A stretch of 42,544 nucleotides of DNA, from positions 1 to 42,544 of the forward strand of contig JAAZEM010000018.1 of assembly GCA_012512265.1 (NCBI GenBank), given 5' to 3'. Both the position numbers and the translations under genes were made by a program. Numbering within the stretch: the first letter of the stretch is position 1; every line of letters begins with the position of its first letter. The DNA comes from Armatimonadota bacterium. Its GTDB lineage: Bacteria; Armatimonadota; JAAZEB01. Of this stretch, positions 1 to 14,991 are shown in pieces. The notes beneath the pieces are model-generated. The model saw nothing but the letters and a program-made list of their open reading frames with translations, was not told where the DNA came from and searched no databases.

Positions 1-3746
<3,746 letters not shown>

Positions 3747-3775
3747 TCGGTAAGAGCGCGTGTGAGGGATTGAGG

Positions 3776-4660
3776 GTGGCGGACCTGACGGTTTACTTCG
3801 GAGATAATCTGGAAGTACTCCGCAGCTTGCCGACGGGAACGGTGGATCTGATTTACATCGATCCACCGTTCAACACCGGGAAGGTCCAGTGCCGTACCTC
3901 ACACGCCATGATCCGTGACAGCAATGGGGACCGAACTGGGTTCCAGGGTATGCGCTACAGGACGGTGAAGCTCGGCTCGAGGGAGTACAGCGACATCTTC
4001 GATGACTATCTGGCTTTCATTGAGCCGCGGCTGCGGGAAGCGCATCGTGTGTTGAAGAACAACGGCAGCTTGTTCTTCCACATCGACTATCGCGAGGTGC
4101 ATTACTGCAAAGTGCTCCTCGATCTGGTCTTCGGGAGAGAATCGTTCAAGAACGAGATCATCTGGGCTTATGATTACGGCGCGCGGCCCAAGAAAAGCTG
4201 GCCCGCCAAGCACGACAACATCCTCTGGTATGCCAAGGACCCGGAGAACTATCAGTTCCATCTCGAGGAGTGCGACCGCATTCCCTACATGGCACCGGGT
4301 CTGGTGGGACCGGAGAAGGCGGCCAGGGGCAAGACGCCGACGGACACGTGGTGGCACACGATCGTCAGCCCCACCGGGCACGAGAAGACCGGCTACCCGA
4401 CCCAAAAGCCCAGAGGGATCGTAGACAGGATCGTGAAAGTCCATTCGCGCCCGGGCGACCTGCTGCTGGATTTCTTTGCTGGCAGCGGGACGCTCGGGGA
4501 GTCTTGTGTCGCGTTGGGGCGCAGGTGCATCCTGGTGGATAACAACCCAGAAGCTCTGCGGGTGATGGAAAGACGCTTCGCGCAGACGGCGGTTGACTGG
4601 AGGAACTGGACGCCCGAAGTTCAGTCCGGCGCGGCGATGCAGGGGAGTCTGTGCACGTGA
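3776..4660 (+). CDS. DNA N6-adenine methyltransferase (beta-class, DPPF)
   Basis: This is probably the modification enzyme of a restriction-modification system, transferring a methyl group from S-adenosylmethionine to an adenine in DNA. The catalytic motif IV, IYIDPPFNTG, is near residues 27-36 and precedes the AdoMet-binding motif I, FFAGSG, near 233-238. That order defines beta-class amino-methyltransferases, and DPPF rather than SPPY points to adenine. TQKP stands before motif I, as is usual. GTG at 3776 is preferred because GAGGG lies seven bases upstream; the in-frame TTG at 3770 has no room for a ribosome site. Length is 294 residues, normal for the class, with no damage visible. The gene is inserted between rpoB and rpoC in the same direction and is probably co-transcribed with them. 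Its stop overlaps the start of the next frame by four bases (GTGA). Confidence 0.93.
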   Translation: MADLTVYFGDNLEVLRSLPTGTVDLIYIDPPFNTGKVQCRTSHAMIRDSNGDRTGFQGMRYRTVKLGSREYSDIFDDYLAFIEPRLREAHRVLKNNGSLFFHIDYREVHYCKVLLDLVFGRESFKNEIIWAYDYGARPKKSWPAKHDNILWYAKDPENYQFHLEECDRIPYMAPGLVGPEKAARGKTPTDTWWHTIVSPTGHEKTGYPTQKPRGIVDRIVKVHSRPGDLLLDFFAGSGTLGESCVALGRRCILVDNNPEALRVMERRFAQTAVDWRNWTPEVQSGAAMQGSLCT

Positions 4661-4933
4661 CCATTCGCGATCCTGAGGCCCGCATTCTGGCGGGCATCAG
4701 CGAGGCATTGCGCGCGGAGTACGCGAGCGAGGACCAGGCGCGGGGGGAGAGCCCGTTTGAGTGGATCAATAGCCGCCCCTCTCGGCAGGTGGGAGCGATC
4801 GGAGAAAAGGCGCCGGCGCCCCCAGGAGTGGCTGAAGCCTTATGGAGGCTCGCTTTCGGATGCTATCTCTCTGCTGGCGGAGATGACGGGATTTGCCGTC
4901 GGGAGCATTCGCGAGGAATTGGATGAGGATTAG
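4657..4933 (+). pseudogene. Probable decayed restriction endonuclease remnant
   Basis: A reading frame begins at GTG 4657, overlapping the methyltransferase stop as GTGA, with AGGGGAG nine bases upstream. It reads plausible protein (RDPEARILAGISEALR...SPFEW...SRQVGAIGEK) to about 4810, then becomes unconvincing and stops at 4926. From about 4815 the next frame reads plausible protein instead (PQEWLKPYGGSLSDAISL...GSIREELDED) and stops at 4931-4933. The simplest reading is a gene coupled to the methyltransferase that lost its middle by an out-of-frame deletion. The position and the AIGEK helix suggest the cognate endonuclease, whose catalytic core would have been in the lost part. I do not identify a family with certainty. 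A real 90-residue protein ending at 4926 is the alternative. Confidence 0.55.
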
Positions 4934-5071
4934 CCACAGCATGGGCGCGGCACCGGAACGAGCGGCAGACTCCCTGTTCCTTACTGGCCCTGCGATGTGC
5001 GCTCCGGGTTGCGGGTTGTCCGACGTGACCCGCCGGGGCCCGGATTGGCAACTCTCATGGAAGGAATACGT

Positions 5072-9532
<4,461 letters not shown>

Positions 9533-9560
9533 CACTGCGCTATAGCGCATGCTGTGCAAG

Positions 9561-9600
9561 AGCGCGGGGGCGGGGCCAACGTTGGCCCCGCCCCCGCGCT
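9561..9600 (+). terminator. Terminator of the rpoBC operon (40-base perfect palindrome)
   Basis: Two exactly complementary 20-base arms, AGCGCGGGGGCGGGGCCAAC (9561-9580) and its complement (9581-9600), start 28 bases after the rpoC stop. The hairpin is extremely GC-rich. The following bases are TGTTCGG, so there is almost no U tract. Termination is inferred from position and stability; being symmetric, it may also stop minus-strand transcription from the macrodomain gene. Confidence 0.75.
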
Positions 9601-9687
9601 TGTTCGGAGAGGCCGGGCGTGCCGGCCATTCGTGGCGTGCTTAAGAGCACGGCGAGTCACCACCAACCGTGCCGATATCAGGCGCTG

Positions 9688-10236
9688 TTATGCTCCCTCT
9701 TTCTCCAGCGTCCCGAGGGCCTCCGTGAACACCCGATACTCCTCCGCACCGAACATGGCAAAGACCACGCGCCGCAGCGACGTGTCGGGATGCGCCTGGA
9801 GGAAGTCGCGCACAGTGCTCAGAGCCAGGGGCGCCGCGCGCTCGATGGGGTAGCCGTAAACACCGGTAGAGATAGAGCAGAAGGCGATGCTCTCCAGGCC
9901 CTTCTTATGGGCTACCTCCATGCAGGAGCGGTAGCAGGACGCCAGTAGCTCTGGCTCGCCCCGGGTGCCACCGTGCCACACCGGCCCGGGCGTGTGGATG
10001 ATGTACGGTTGCTTCAATCGGTGGCCACCAGTGAGCACCGCGGTGCCCGTTGGCGCGCCGTTAGGGGCAACGCGCTTCAGCTCCTCCAGGAGCTCTGGAC
10101 CGGCAGCACGGTGTATCGCGCCATCCACCCCACCACCGCCGCGCATCTTCGTGTTTGCGGCGTTGACAATCGCATCCGTCTCCTGGTCGAGGACGCTTCC
10201 CCGAACGACGGTGAGTGTCGTCTGGTTCACCTGCAT
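9688..10236 (-). CDS. Macrodomain protein, O-acetyl-ADP-ribose deacetylase type
   Basis: This 182-residue single macrodomain is of the YmdB/MacroD kind, which binds ADP-ribose and removes acetyl or ADP-ribosyl groups. Seen are DAIVNAAN (residues 21-28), the glycine loop GGGGVDGAIHRAAG (33-46) and the phosphate loop SISTGVYGYP near 120. The Asn of NAAN and the Asp of GGVDGAI, catalytic in the YmdB family, are present. One departure is that the usual GDI motif, whose Asp contacts the adenine, reads GSV here (residues 13-15). ATG 10236 has GGGAGGGAT upstream and a good promoter at 10309-10337. The gene diverges from the PRPP-synthetase-like gene. Confidence 0.93.
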   Translation of the reverse strand: MQVNQTTLTVVRGSVLDQETDAIVNAANTKMRGGGGVDGAIHRAAGPELLEELKRVAPNGAPTGTAVLTGGHRLKQPYIIHTPGPVWHGGTRGEPELLASCYRSCMEVAHKKGLESIAFCSISTGVYGYPIERAAPLALSTVRDFLQAHPDTSLRRVVFAMFGAEEYRVFTEALGTLEKEGA

Positions 10237-10308
10237 CGTGCGATCCCTCCCAACAGGCCGGCCCTGGCAAGGATGTCATGGGCGAGGGGCCGGCTCCTCC
10301 CAGGCGGC

Positions 10309-10337
10309 ATTATACCAGGATGGCACCGCGTGATCAA
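10309..10337 (-). promoter_or_regulatory. Sigma-70-type promoter of the macrodomain gene
   Basis: Read on the minus strand, TTGATC (10337-10332) and a perfect TATAAT (10314-10309) are separated by 17 bases. The expected transcription start is about 65 bases upstream of the macrodomain start codon. Confidence 0.7.
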
Positions 10338-10439
10338 ACGGCAGCAGAGTGCCGGGGCGCGGTTTGGGCGGCCCCTGAGACAGGGTATCCTCAAGGTGGG
10401 GCAGGGCATGAGGACGCCACTGTGTCGGGAGGACGCCAG

Positions 10440-11402
10440 ATGATAGCCAAGCGGATGCGGCTGTTCGCGGGCACCGCGCATCCGGAGTTCGCGCGGAAGT
10501 TGGGCGAGCACCTGGGGCTTACGCCTGACCCCTCCGAGGCGTTCCACTTCACCGATGGCAACCTCTTCGTCAAGATCGGCGTCAATGTGCGGGGGTATGA
10601 GGTCTTCCTGGTGCAGACGCTCTCGCCACCTGTGAACGACCATCTGATGGAGCTCATCTTCCTGATCGATGCGTGTAAGCGCGCCAGTTCAGGGCCGGTC
10701 ACGGCGGTCATTCCCTACTACTCGTACGCGCTTGCGGACAAGAAGGATGAGCCACGCGTCTCCATCCGCGGGCGCATCATCGCCGACCTCCTCGAGACCG
10801 CCGGGGTGGATCGCGTCCTTACAATGGACCTCCATTCGCCGCAGATTCAGGGCTTCTTCCGCAAGCCGGTGGATCACCTCTACGCGATGCCGGTGCTGGC
10901 GGAGGATTTCCGCGCGCGCGCCATCCCGGATCTGGTCGTCGTATCCCCCGATATGGGGTTCGCGAAGCGCGCGCGGCACTTCGCGCTCCTGCTGGACTCG
11001 CTGGTCGCTATTGGCGACAAAGTGCGCCGCGGGCACGAGGAGCGCGCCGAGGTGTTGAGCATCGTGGGCGACGTCCGGGGGTGCAACGCCTTGATCGTGG
11101 ATGATATCATCGTCTCGGGCACCTCGCTCGTGTCCCTGGCGGAGGTGCTGGTGCGCGAGGGCGCGAAGGAGATCTATGCCGCGGCAACCCACGGGGTGCT
11201 TTCAGAGGGCGCGGTGGAGAGGCTAGCCGCCAGCCCGATCAAGGAAGTGGTGATCACCGACACACTCCCTCTTCCACCGGAGAAGCACCATCCCAAGATC
11301 CGGCAGGTTTCCGTCACCCCCCTCTTTGCCGAGGCGATCCGGCGCATCTACGAGGAGGAATCGGTCAGCTTCCTCTTTCAGGATCATCCCCCGCCGCCTT
11401 AG
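10440..11402 (+). CDS. prs: Ribose-phosphate pyrophosphokinase-like protein (divergent Prs)
   Basis: This 320-residue protein has the two tandem phosphoribosyltransferase-fold domains of PRPP synthetase, which makes phosphoribosyl pyrophosphate from ribose 5-phosphate and ATP for nucleotide, His, Trp and NAD synthesis. Seen are the N-terminal FAGTAHPEFARKL, then YYSYALADKKDEPRVSIRGR with DRVLTMDLHSPQIQGFF after it, VVSPDMG, and the PRPP-binding loop LIVDDIIVSGTSL. Compared with housekeeping Prs the flexible catalytic loop (KVRRGHEERAEV in place of KRRxxx) and the DDIIDTGGT loop are altered. It may be a specialised paralogue or this lineage's normal enzyme. ATG 10440 has GGGAGGA six bases upstream. 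A weak promoter candidate (TTGGGC, 16 bases, TATCCT) lies at 10364-10391. Confidence 0.82.
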   Translation: MIAKRMRLFAGTAHPEFARKLGEHLGLTPDPSEAFHFTDGNLFVKIGVNVRGYEVFLVQTLSPPVNDHLMELIFLIDACKRASSGPVTAVIPYYSYALADKKDEPRVSIRGRIIADLLETAGVDRVLTMDLHSPQIQGFFRKPVDHLYAMPVLAEDFRARAIPDLVVVSPDMGFAKRARHFALLLDSLVAIGDKVRRGHEERAEVLSIVGDVRGCNALIVDDIIVSGTSLVSLAEVLVREGAKEIYAAATHGVLSEGAVERLAASPIKEVVITDTLPLPPEKHHPKIRQVSVTPLFAEAIRRIYEEESVSFLFQDHPPPP

Positions 11403-11405
11403 GGC

Positions 11406-12386
11406 TTAGGAGAGCCCAAGCTTCGCCGCGCGCCCCCTGGCATATGCCTCGCGGCCCTCGGGCTCGCCGCAGATCCGCCACTCCCAGGCGCGCTCCTTGC
11501 CATCCCCATAGCCGCAGACGTCGCGGGTGGATGGGATCCGCTCGTAGAGGAGCTCCAGGAGCTCCCGCGCCGGGACGGTATCTCCATACTCCAACCCGAG
11601 CTTCTGTAGCACATCCAGGTCCTTCTTCTGATCGCGCAGGTTCATCCCCATGCCGGCGCGGCAGAGACCCGTGCCGGGGTCGTAGAGGCTGCAGGGCGGG
11701 CAGATCATGCAGCACCCGCGCACCAGGGTGATGGGAATTTCCGGTCGTTTGTGGATGACATCAATCGCCTCAAAGAGGTTGTCGGCGGCGATGGGCGCCA
11801 GCTCCTCGCGTCCGCCGTGGAAGCAGGTCATGCACATCAGGTGGTGGGGGCGGATCAGGAGCCGGTCGGCCTCGTAGATGCGCCGGGCGGATGCCTCTTT
11901 CTCGGCCGCCATCTCCTCGGCGGGCCGGCCGGGGATGACGGCGGCGAGGCCCATCTCCCGCCCGCGCTCGTAGTTGCTACTCCGGGCTGCGGCGCAACCC
12001 CTCCATGCCGGTGATGTCTCTCGCGGGTAGGCGCAGATCCCCATCGTCTCCGTCACGGTGGCCAACAGGCGCTCGAACACCTCGATGGCAGGGCGCGTGT
12101 CGCCAGGCACGAGGCCCATCCGCTGGAGGATATCCAGGTCGCGCTTCTCGTTGAAAAGCGCGCCTTCGGGGGTGTCCTCGTCGCGCCCGGGGTTTTGGTA
12201 GCGGTAGCAGCTATCCGCATTGCAGCGCAGGGTCACCGGGCGCAGCGGATCGTCGCGCACGGCGCTCAGGATGGCGGCGAGACGGTCGTCTCCCAGGTCA
12301 TCGCCACGGCCCGCGCCGATCCGGCAGACGATGCAGAGGAGCTGATAGGGCCTGACAGCGAGAGGTGGCATCGCAGAGGCATTCAC
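11406..12386 (-). CDS. Tandem DUF1284-like cysteine-rich protein
   Basis: This protein of 326 residues is built from two similar halves. Each half begins with a VRPYQLLCIVC / IRPHHLMCMTC motif. Each then has a DLDILQRMGL / DLDVLQKLGL segment and ends with a short cysteine motif (GICAYPRE, DVCGYGDG). The second half has the fuller cysteine set, GCCMICPPCSLYDPGTGLC. This resembles DUF1284, a small family of unknown function thought from its cysteines to bind metal or an iron-sulfur cluster. GTG 12386 is chosen because AGGAGA lies six bases upstream; the frame is open further back. It is downstream of, and on the same strand as, the oxidoreductase at 12499, but a hairpin separates them. It ends three bases from the stop of the converging prs-like gene. 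The biochemical function is unknown. Confidence 0.72.
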   Translation of the reverse strand: MNASAMPPLAVRPYQLLCIVCRIGAGRGDDLGDDRLAAILSAVRDDPLRPVTLRCNADSCYRYQNPGRDEDTPEGALFNEKRDLDILQRMGLVPGDTRPAIEVFERLLATVTETMGICAYPRETSPAWRGCAAARSSNYERGREMGLAAVIPGRPAEEMAAEKEASARRIYEADRLLIRPHHLMCMTCFHGGREELAPIAADNLFEAIDVIHKRPEIPITLVRGCCMICPPCSLYDPGTGLCRAGMGMNLRDQKKDLDVLQKLGLEYGDTVPARELLELLYERIPSTRDVCGYGDGKERAWEWRICGEPEGREAYARGRAAKLGLS

Positions 12387-12458
12387 GGTCACTCTCCTCT
12401 CGGCTCTCTGAGGGGGCCTGGCAGCGAGGAATTGCACCGGGCATCCCGGTTCTGAAAC

Positions 12459-12490
12459 GCGGCAGCGCGCGTTTAGGGGCGCGCTGCCGC
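12459..12490 (-). terminator. Hairpin terminator after the oxidoreductase gene
   Basis: Exact 12-base arms GCGGCAGCGCGC (12459-12470) and GCGCGCTGCCGC (12479-12490) enclose an 8-base loop. On the minus strand the hairpin starts eight bases after the oxidoreductase stop codon and is followed by GTTTC, a weak U tract. It could be a full terminator or an attenuator ahead of the DUF1284-like gene. Confidence 0.6.
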
Positions 12491-12498
12491 AGTTCACG

Positions 12499-13662
12499 CT
12501 ACTCCGTCACCCACGCGGGCGGCTGGGGAATATCGACCACCACGCCACCCTGGCGCATCGATTCCGCGCCAGCGCAGCCGGTCGCCACGGCCATGCGGCC
12601 CGCCAGAGGCGTTGCCACAGTGGGCTTGTCGAGCAGAACCAGGTCGAGGAAGTCCTCGCAGATCACCGGGTCGGCGCCGCCATGACCGCCTTCGGCCGGT
12701 TTCACCTCGTAGACGCGGTCGGCCAGCCCCTTGGCGCCGAAGCGCCGGCGGGTCTTGACGATGATCTTGCTGGAGTCGTCCAGATTCTCGAGGCGGCCCT
12801 CAGTGCCGATGAAGGTGTAGTTGCGGAAGTACTCGGGGGTGAAGTGGCACTGCAGGTACGAGGCCTTGATCCCGCCCTCGAGCTGCATGATCATCACCTG
12901 GTTGTCCTCGACGTCGATCTCGCGGCGGTAGGCGCACTGCTCGTGGCCGGGCCAGGAGGCCTGGGCGTCGGGGCAGGTCTTGAACTCATCGCACTCGGGG
13001 CAAATCAGGTCGTTCGGGCGTTCGCCACCGAAGTAATCGAGCGAGCCGAAGGCGGCCACGCGCTTCGAGTAGCGCCCGGTGATCCAGTGGATCATGTCGA
13101 TATCGTGCGAGCCCTTCTGCAGGAGGAGGGTGTTCGCCCGGTCGCGGCGCGCGTGCCAATCATGGAAGTAGAAGCGCCCGCCCAGGCCGACAAAGTGGCG
13201 CACCCACACCGCCTTGATCTCGCCGATCACGCCCGCGTCGACGATCTCCTTCATGGTACGGAAGATGTCCATGTAGCGCATGTTGTGGCCGATGAAGAGC
13301 TTCTTGCCCGAGGCGCGCGCGGTCTCGAGCATGCGGTCGCACCCTTCCACCGTAATCGCCATCGGCTTCTCACAGAAGACGTGCTTCCCCGCCTGCAGCG
13401 CGGCGCACGCGATCTCCTCGTGGAGAAAGTCGGGCACGGTGACAGCAACGGCGTCGATATCATCGCGCTCCAGCAGCTTCCGGTAGTCGGTGGTAACGAA
13501 GGCGTCCGGATTCACCTTCTCCTTGAAGTTCGCGAGAAACTGCTCGTTCGTGTCGGCGCCCGCAACCACCAGTGAACGCCCCTTGGGACCGGGCTGATGC
13601 CAGTGGCGCGCGAGCGCCCCGCGCCCGGACACGCCGATGCTGCCGATACGTAGCTTATCCAT
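12499..13662 (-). CDS. Gfo/Idh/MocA-family NAD(P)-dependent oxidoreductase
   Basis: This 387-residue protein has an N-terminal Rossmann fold (RIGSIGVSGRGALARH, residues 5-20) and the family signature EKP at residues 98-100 (HVFCEKPMAI). The C-terminal domain contains KGSHDIDMIHWITG, which carries the usual active-site His. Members oxidise or reduce sugars, inositols and related compounds; the substrate cannot be read from the sequence. An unusual four-cysteine cluster (CPECDEFKTC...HEQC) lies in the C-terminal domain near residues 230-255, as in some Gfo/Idh/MocA proteins of sugar-degrading bacteria, and may bind a structural metal. ATG 13662 is chosen for AGGAGGAG at ideal spacing. An isolated TTGACA is present upstream (13781-13776) but no convincing -10. 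Confidence 0.93.
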   Translation of the reverse strand: MDKLRIGSIGVSGRGALARHWHQPGPKGRSLVVAGADTNEQFLANFKEKVNPDAFVTTDYRKLLERDDIDAVAVTVPDFLHEEIACAALQAGKHVFCEKPMAITVEGCDRMLETARASGKKLFIGHNMRYMDIFRTMKEIVDAGVIGEIKAVWVRHFVGLGGRFYFHDWHARRDRANTLLLQKGSHDIDMIHWITGRYSKRVAAFGSLDYFGGERPNDLICPECDEFKTCPDAQASWPGHEQCAYRREIDVEDNQVMIMQLEGGIKASYLQCHFTPEYFRNYTFIGTEGRLENLDDSSKIIVKTRRRFGAKGLADRVYEVKPAEGGHGGADPVICEDFLDLVLLDKPTVATPLAGRMAVATGCAGAESMRQGGVVVDIPQPPAWVTE

Positions 13663-13859
13663 CGAAAACTCCTCCTGTATTTCCAATAGAAGAGGCAGGT
13701 TGGCTGTGCCGCCTCCAGCCAGCGCTATCTGACGGCACCCTCAAGGTAGGTTACGCACCCGGGGTGTGTTTCCCTTGTCAAATCGGAAGAATGCGCGCCG
13801 CGGATTGCCCCACCCGCCGGACCCCAGGGGAAGGGGAGCGACCGGGTGGCGGCGCCGCG

Positions 13860-14864
13860 TCATTTCTGGCCGTTGTCAGAGGGCGAGAAGGATGATGAGT
13901 TGCTCGCGGCATCCGGGGGCGCGCCCGACTCCCTCGCACGCTCGAGGAGGCGCGCGGTTTCCTGCGCCAGCGCGAGGGCGCGGCGCGCGTCCGCGAGAGT
14001 GGTCGCGCTCTCCAGCGCGGCGTTGGTCTCCACGAAGCGCTGGCTCGCCTGGGCGTAATACTCCTTGACGCGCGGGTCCTGGGAGAGGCGCGCATCGGTC
14101 TCCGCTTCGTGGATGGCCTGGGCGAGTTCGGCGGCGCGATCTCTGGCCTCGGCGAGGACGCGCTCCAGCTCCCTGCGGCGTTGGAGCGCGCGCCACGAGA
14201 GGAGGAGGGCCACGGCGAGGACGAATGCGAGGAGGGCGGCGCGAGCGCGAACGGAACGCGCACGGACCTCCGCACGGATGCCGTTGCCGAGGTGCTCGAT
14301 CCCCTGGCGCCACGAGAGGGCGAACTCGGGTGCCGCGTCGTCCGTGAGGCGCTGCATCTCCTCCCGCGAGAGCGCCTCTGAATGCGCGGAGACTCCTTCA
14401 GGCGTCACCACCACGAGCGCGGTCTCTCCGAGCGAGAGATAGCGATGCAGGTTGAGGGTGAAGGATGCTCTTCCCCCAGCGGGCTCCTCTGCAAGCACCA
14501 GGATCTTCAGCTTCGGACGCCCATTTTCGGCGAATGCCTCCAGCGCGCGTTCATCATCGGCGGTAAGGCGTGTGACGCCCGCGTCTACCAGCACATCCTC
14601 TTGCTGAAGGCCGCGCACGACCGCCTCTTCATCCTCCGCCAGGCTGCTCTCAGTGGCGGGACCGGGCCTCTGGGCGATGGAGAAGGAGCCACGGGTCGGG
14701 CGATCTGCCTGTGCCACCCTGTTGAGGCGCATCCCGTCGTTGCCCGCCGCATCCAAGCGGGCGATCCCGGGCAGAGGCAGCGCGGCCATCAGCATGAAGG
14801 AGATCAGGCCTGCGCGGCCACCGGGGAAGCGTCTTCGGCTCACCATCGTCTTCGAGTCCTCCAT
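13860..14864 (-). CDS. Membrane-anchored secreted protein of unknown function
   Basis: This protein is 334 residues long. An N-terminal signal-like segment (RRRFPGGRAGLISFMLMAALPLPG, about residues 10-33) follows a basic start. A presumably extracytoplasmic region of about 170 residues follows, then one clear membrane helix near residues 209-227 (ALLAFVLAVALLLSW). The C-terminal part is long, charged and probably coiled-coil (ERVLAEARDRAAELAQAI...). The segment LTADDERALEAF...LKILVLAE...ETALVVVTPEG is faintly like the TPM domain (signal peptide, domain, membrane helix), but I cannot confirm this. The second in-frame ATG (14846) has GGAGG upstream and may be the real start. It is transcribed away from the phosphatase gene at 14992. 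Confidence 0.6.
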   Translation of the reverse strand: MEDSKTMVSRRRFPGGRAGLISFMLMAALPLPGIARLDAAGNDGMRLNRVAQADRPTRGSFSIAQRPGPATESSLAEDEEAVVRGLQQEDVLVDAGVTRLTADDERALEAFAENGRPKLKILVLAEEPAGGRASFTLNLHRYLSLGETALVVVTPEGVSAHSEALSREEMQRLTDDAAPEFALSWRQGIEHLGNGIRAEVRARSVRARAALLAFVLAVALLLSWRALQRRRELERVLAEARDRAAELAQAIHEAETDARLSQDPRVKEYYAQASQRFVETNAALESATTLADARRALALAQETARLLERARESGAPPDAASNSSSFSPSDNGQK

Positions 14865-14991
14865 CGCTCACTTCAACACACGATGGGGTTCTCCTTCGGG
14901 CCCCAGCAACCCCCGCTGTTTGATGGCGCACAAGCCAGGGTAAATCCAGGCGAGAGTGACCGGGGCACAACGAGCCGGAGGGGTGGCCCAG

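Noticed and set aside
13776-13781. Perfect TTGACA upstream of the oxidoreductase gene on the minus strand
   Set aside because: No acceptable -10 hexamer at 16-18 bases; nearest candidate TAACCT is 22 bases away.
13860-14864. Firm assignment as a TPM-domain phosphatase-like protein
   Set aside because: Only the layout (signal, domain, one helix) fits; the family motifs could not be identified with confidence.
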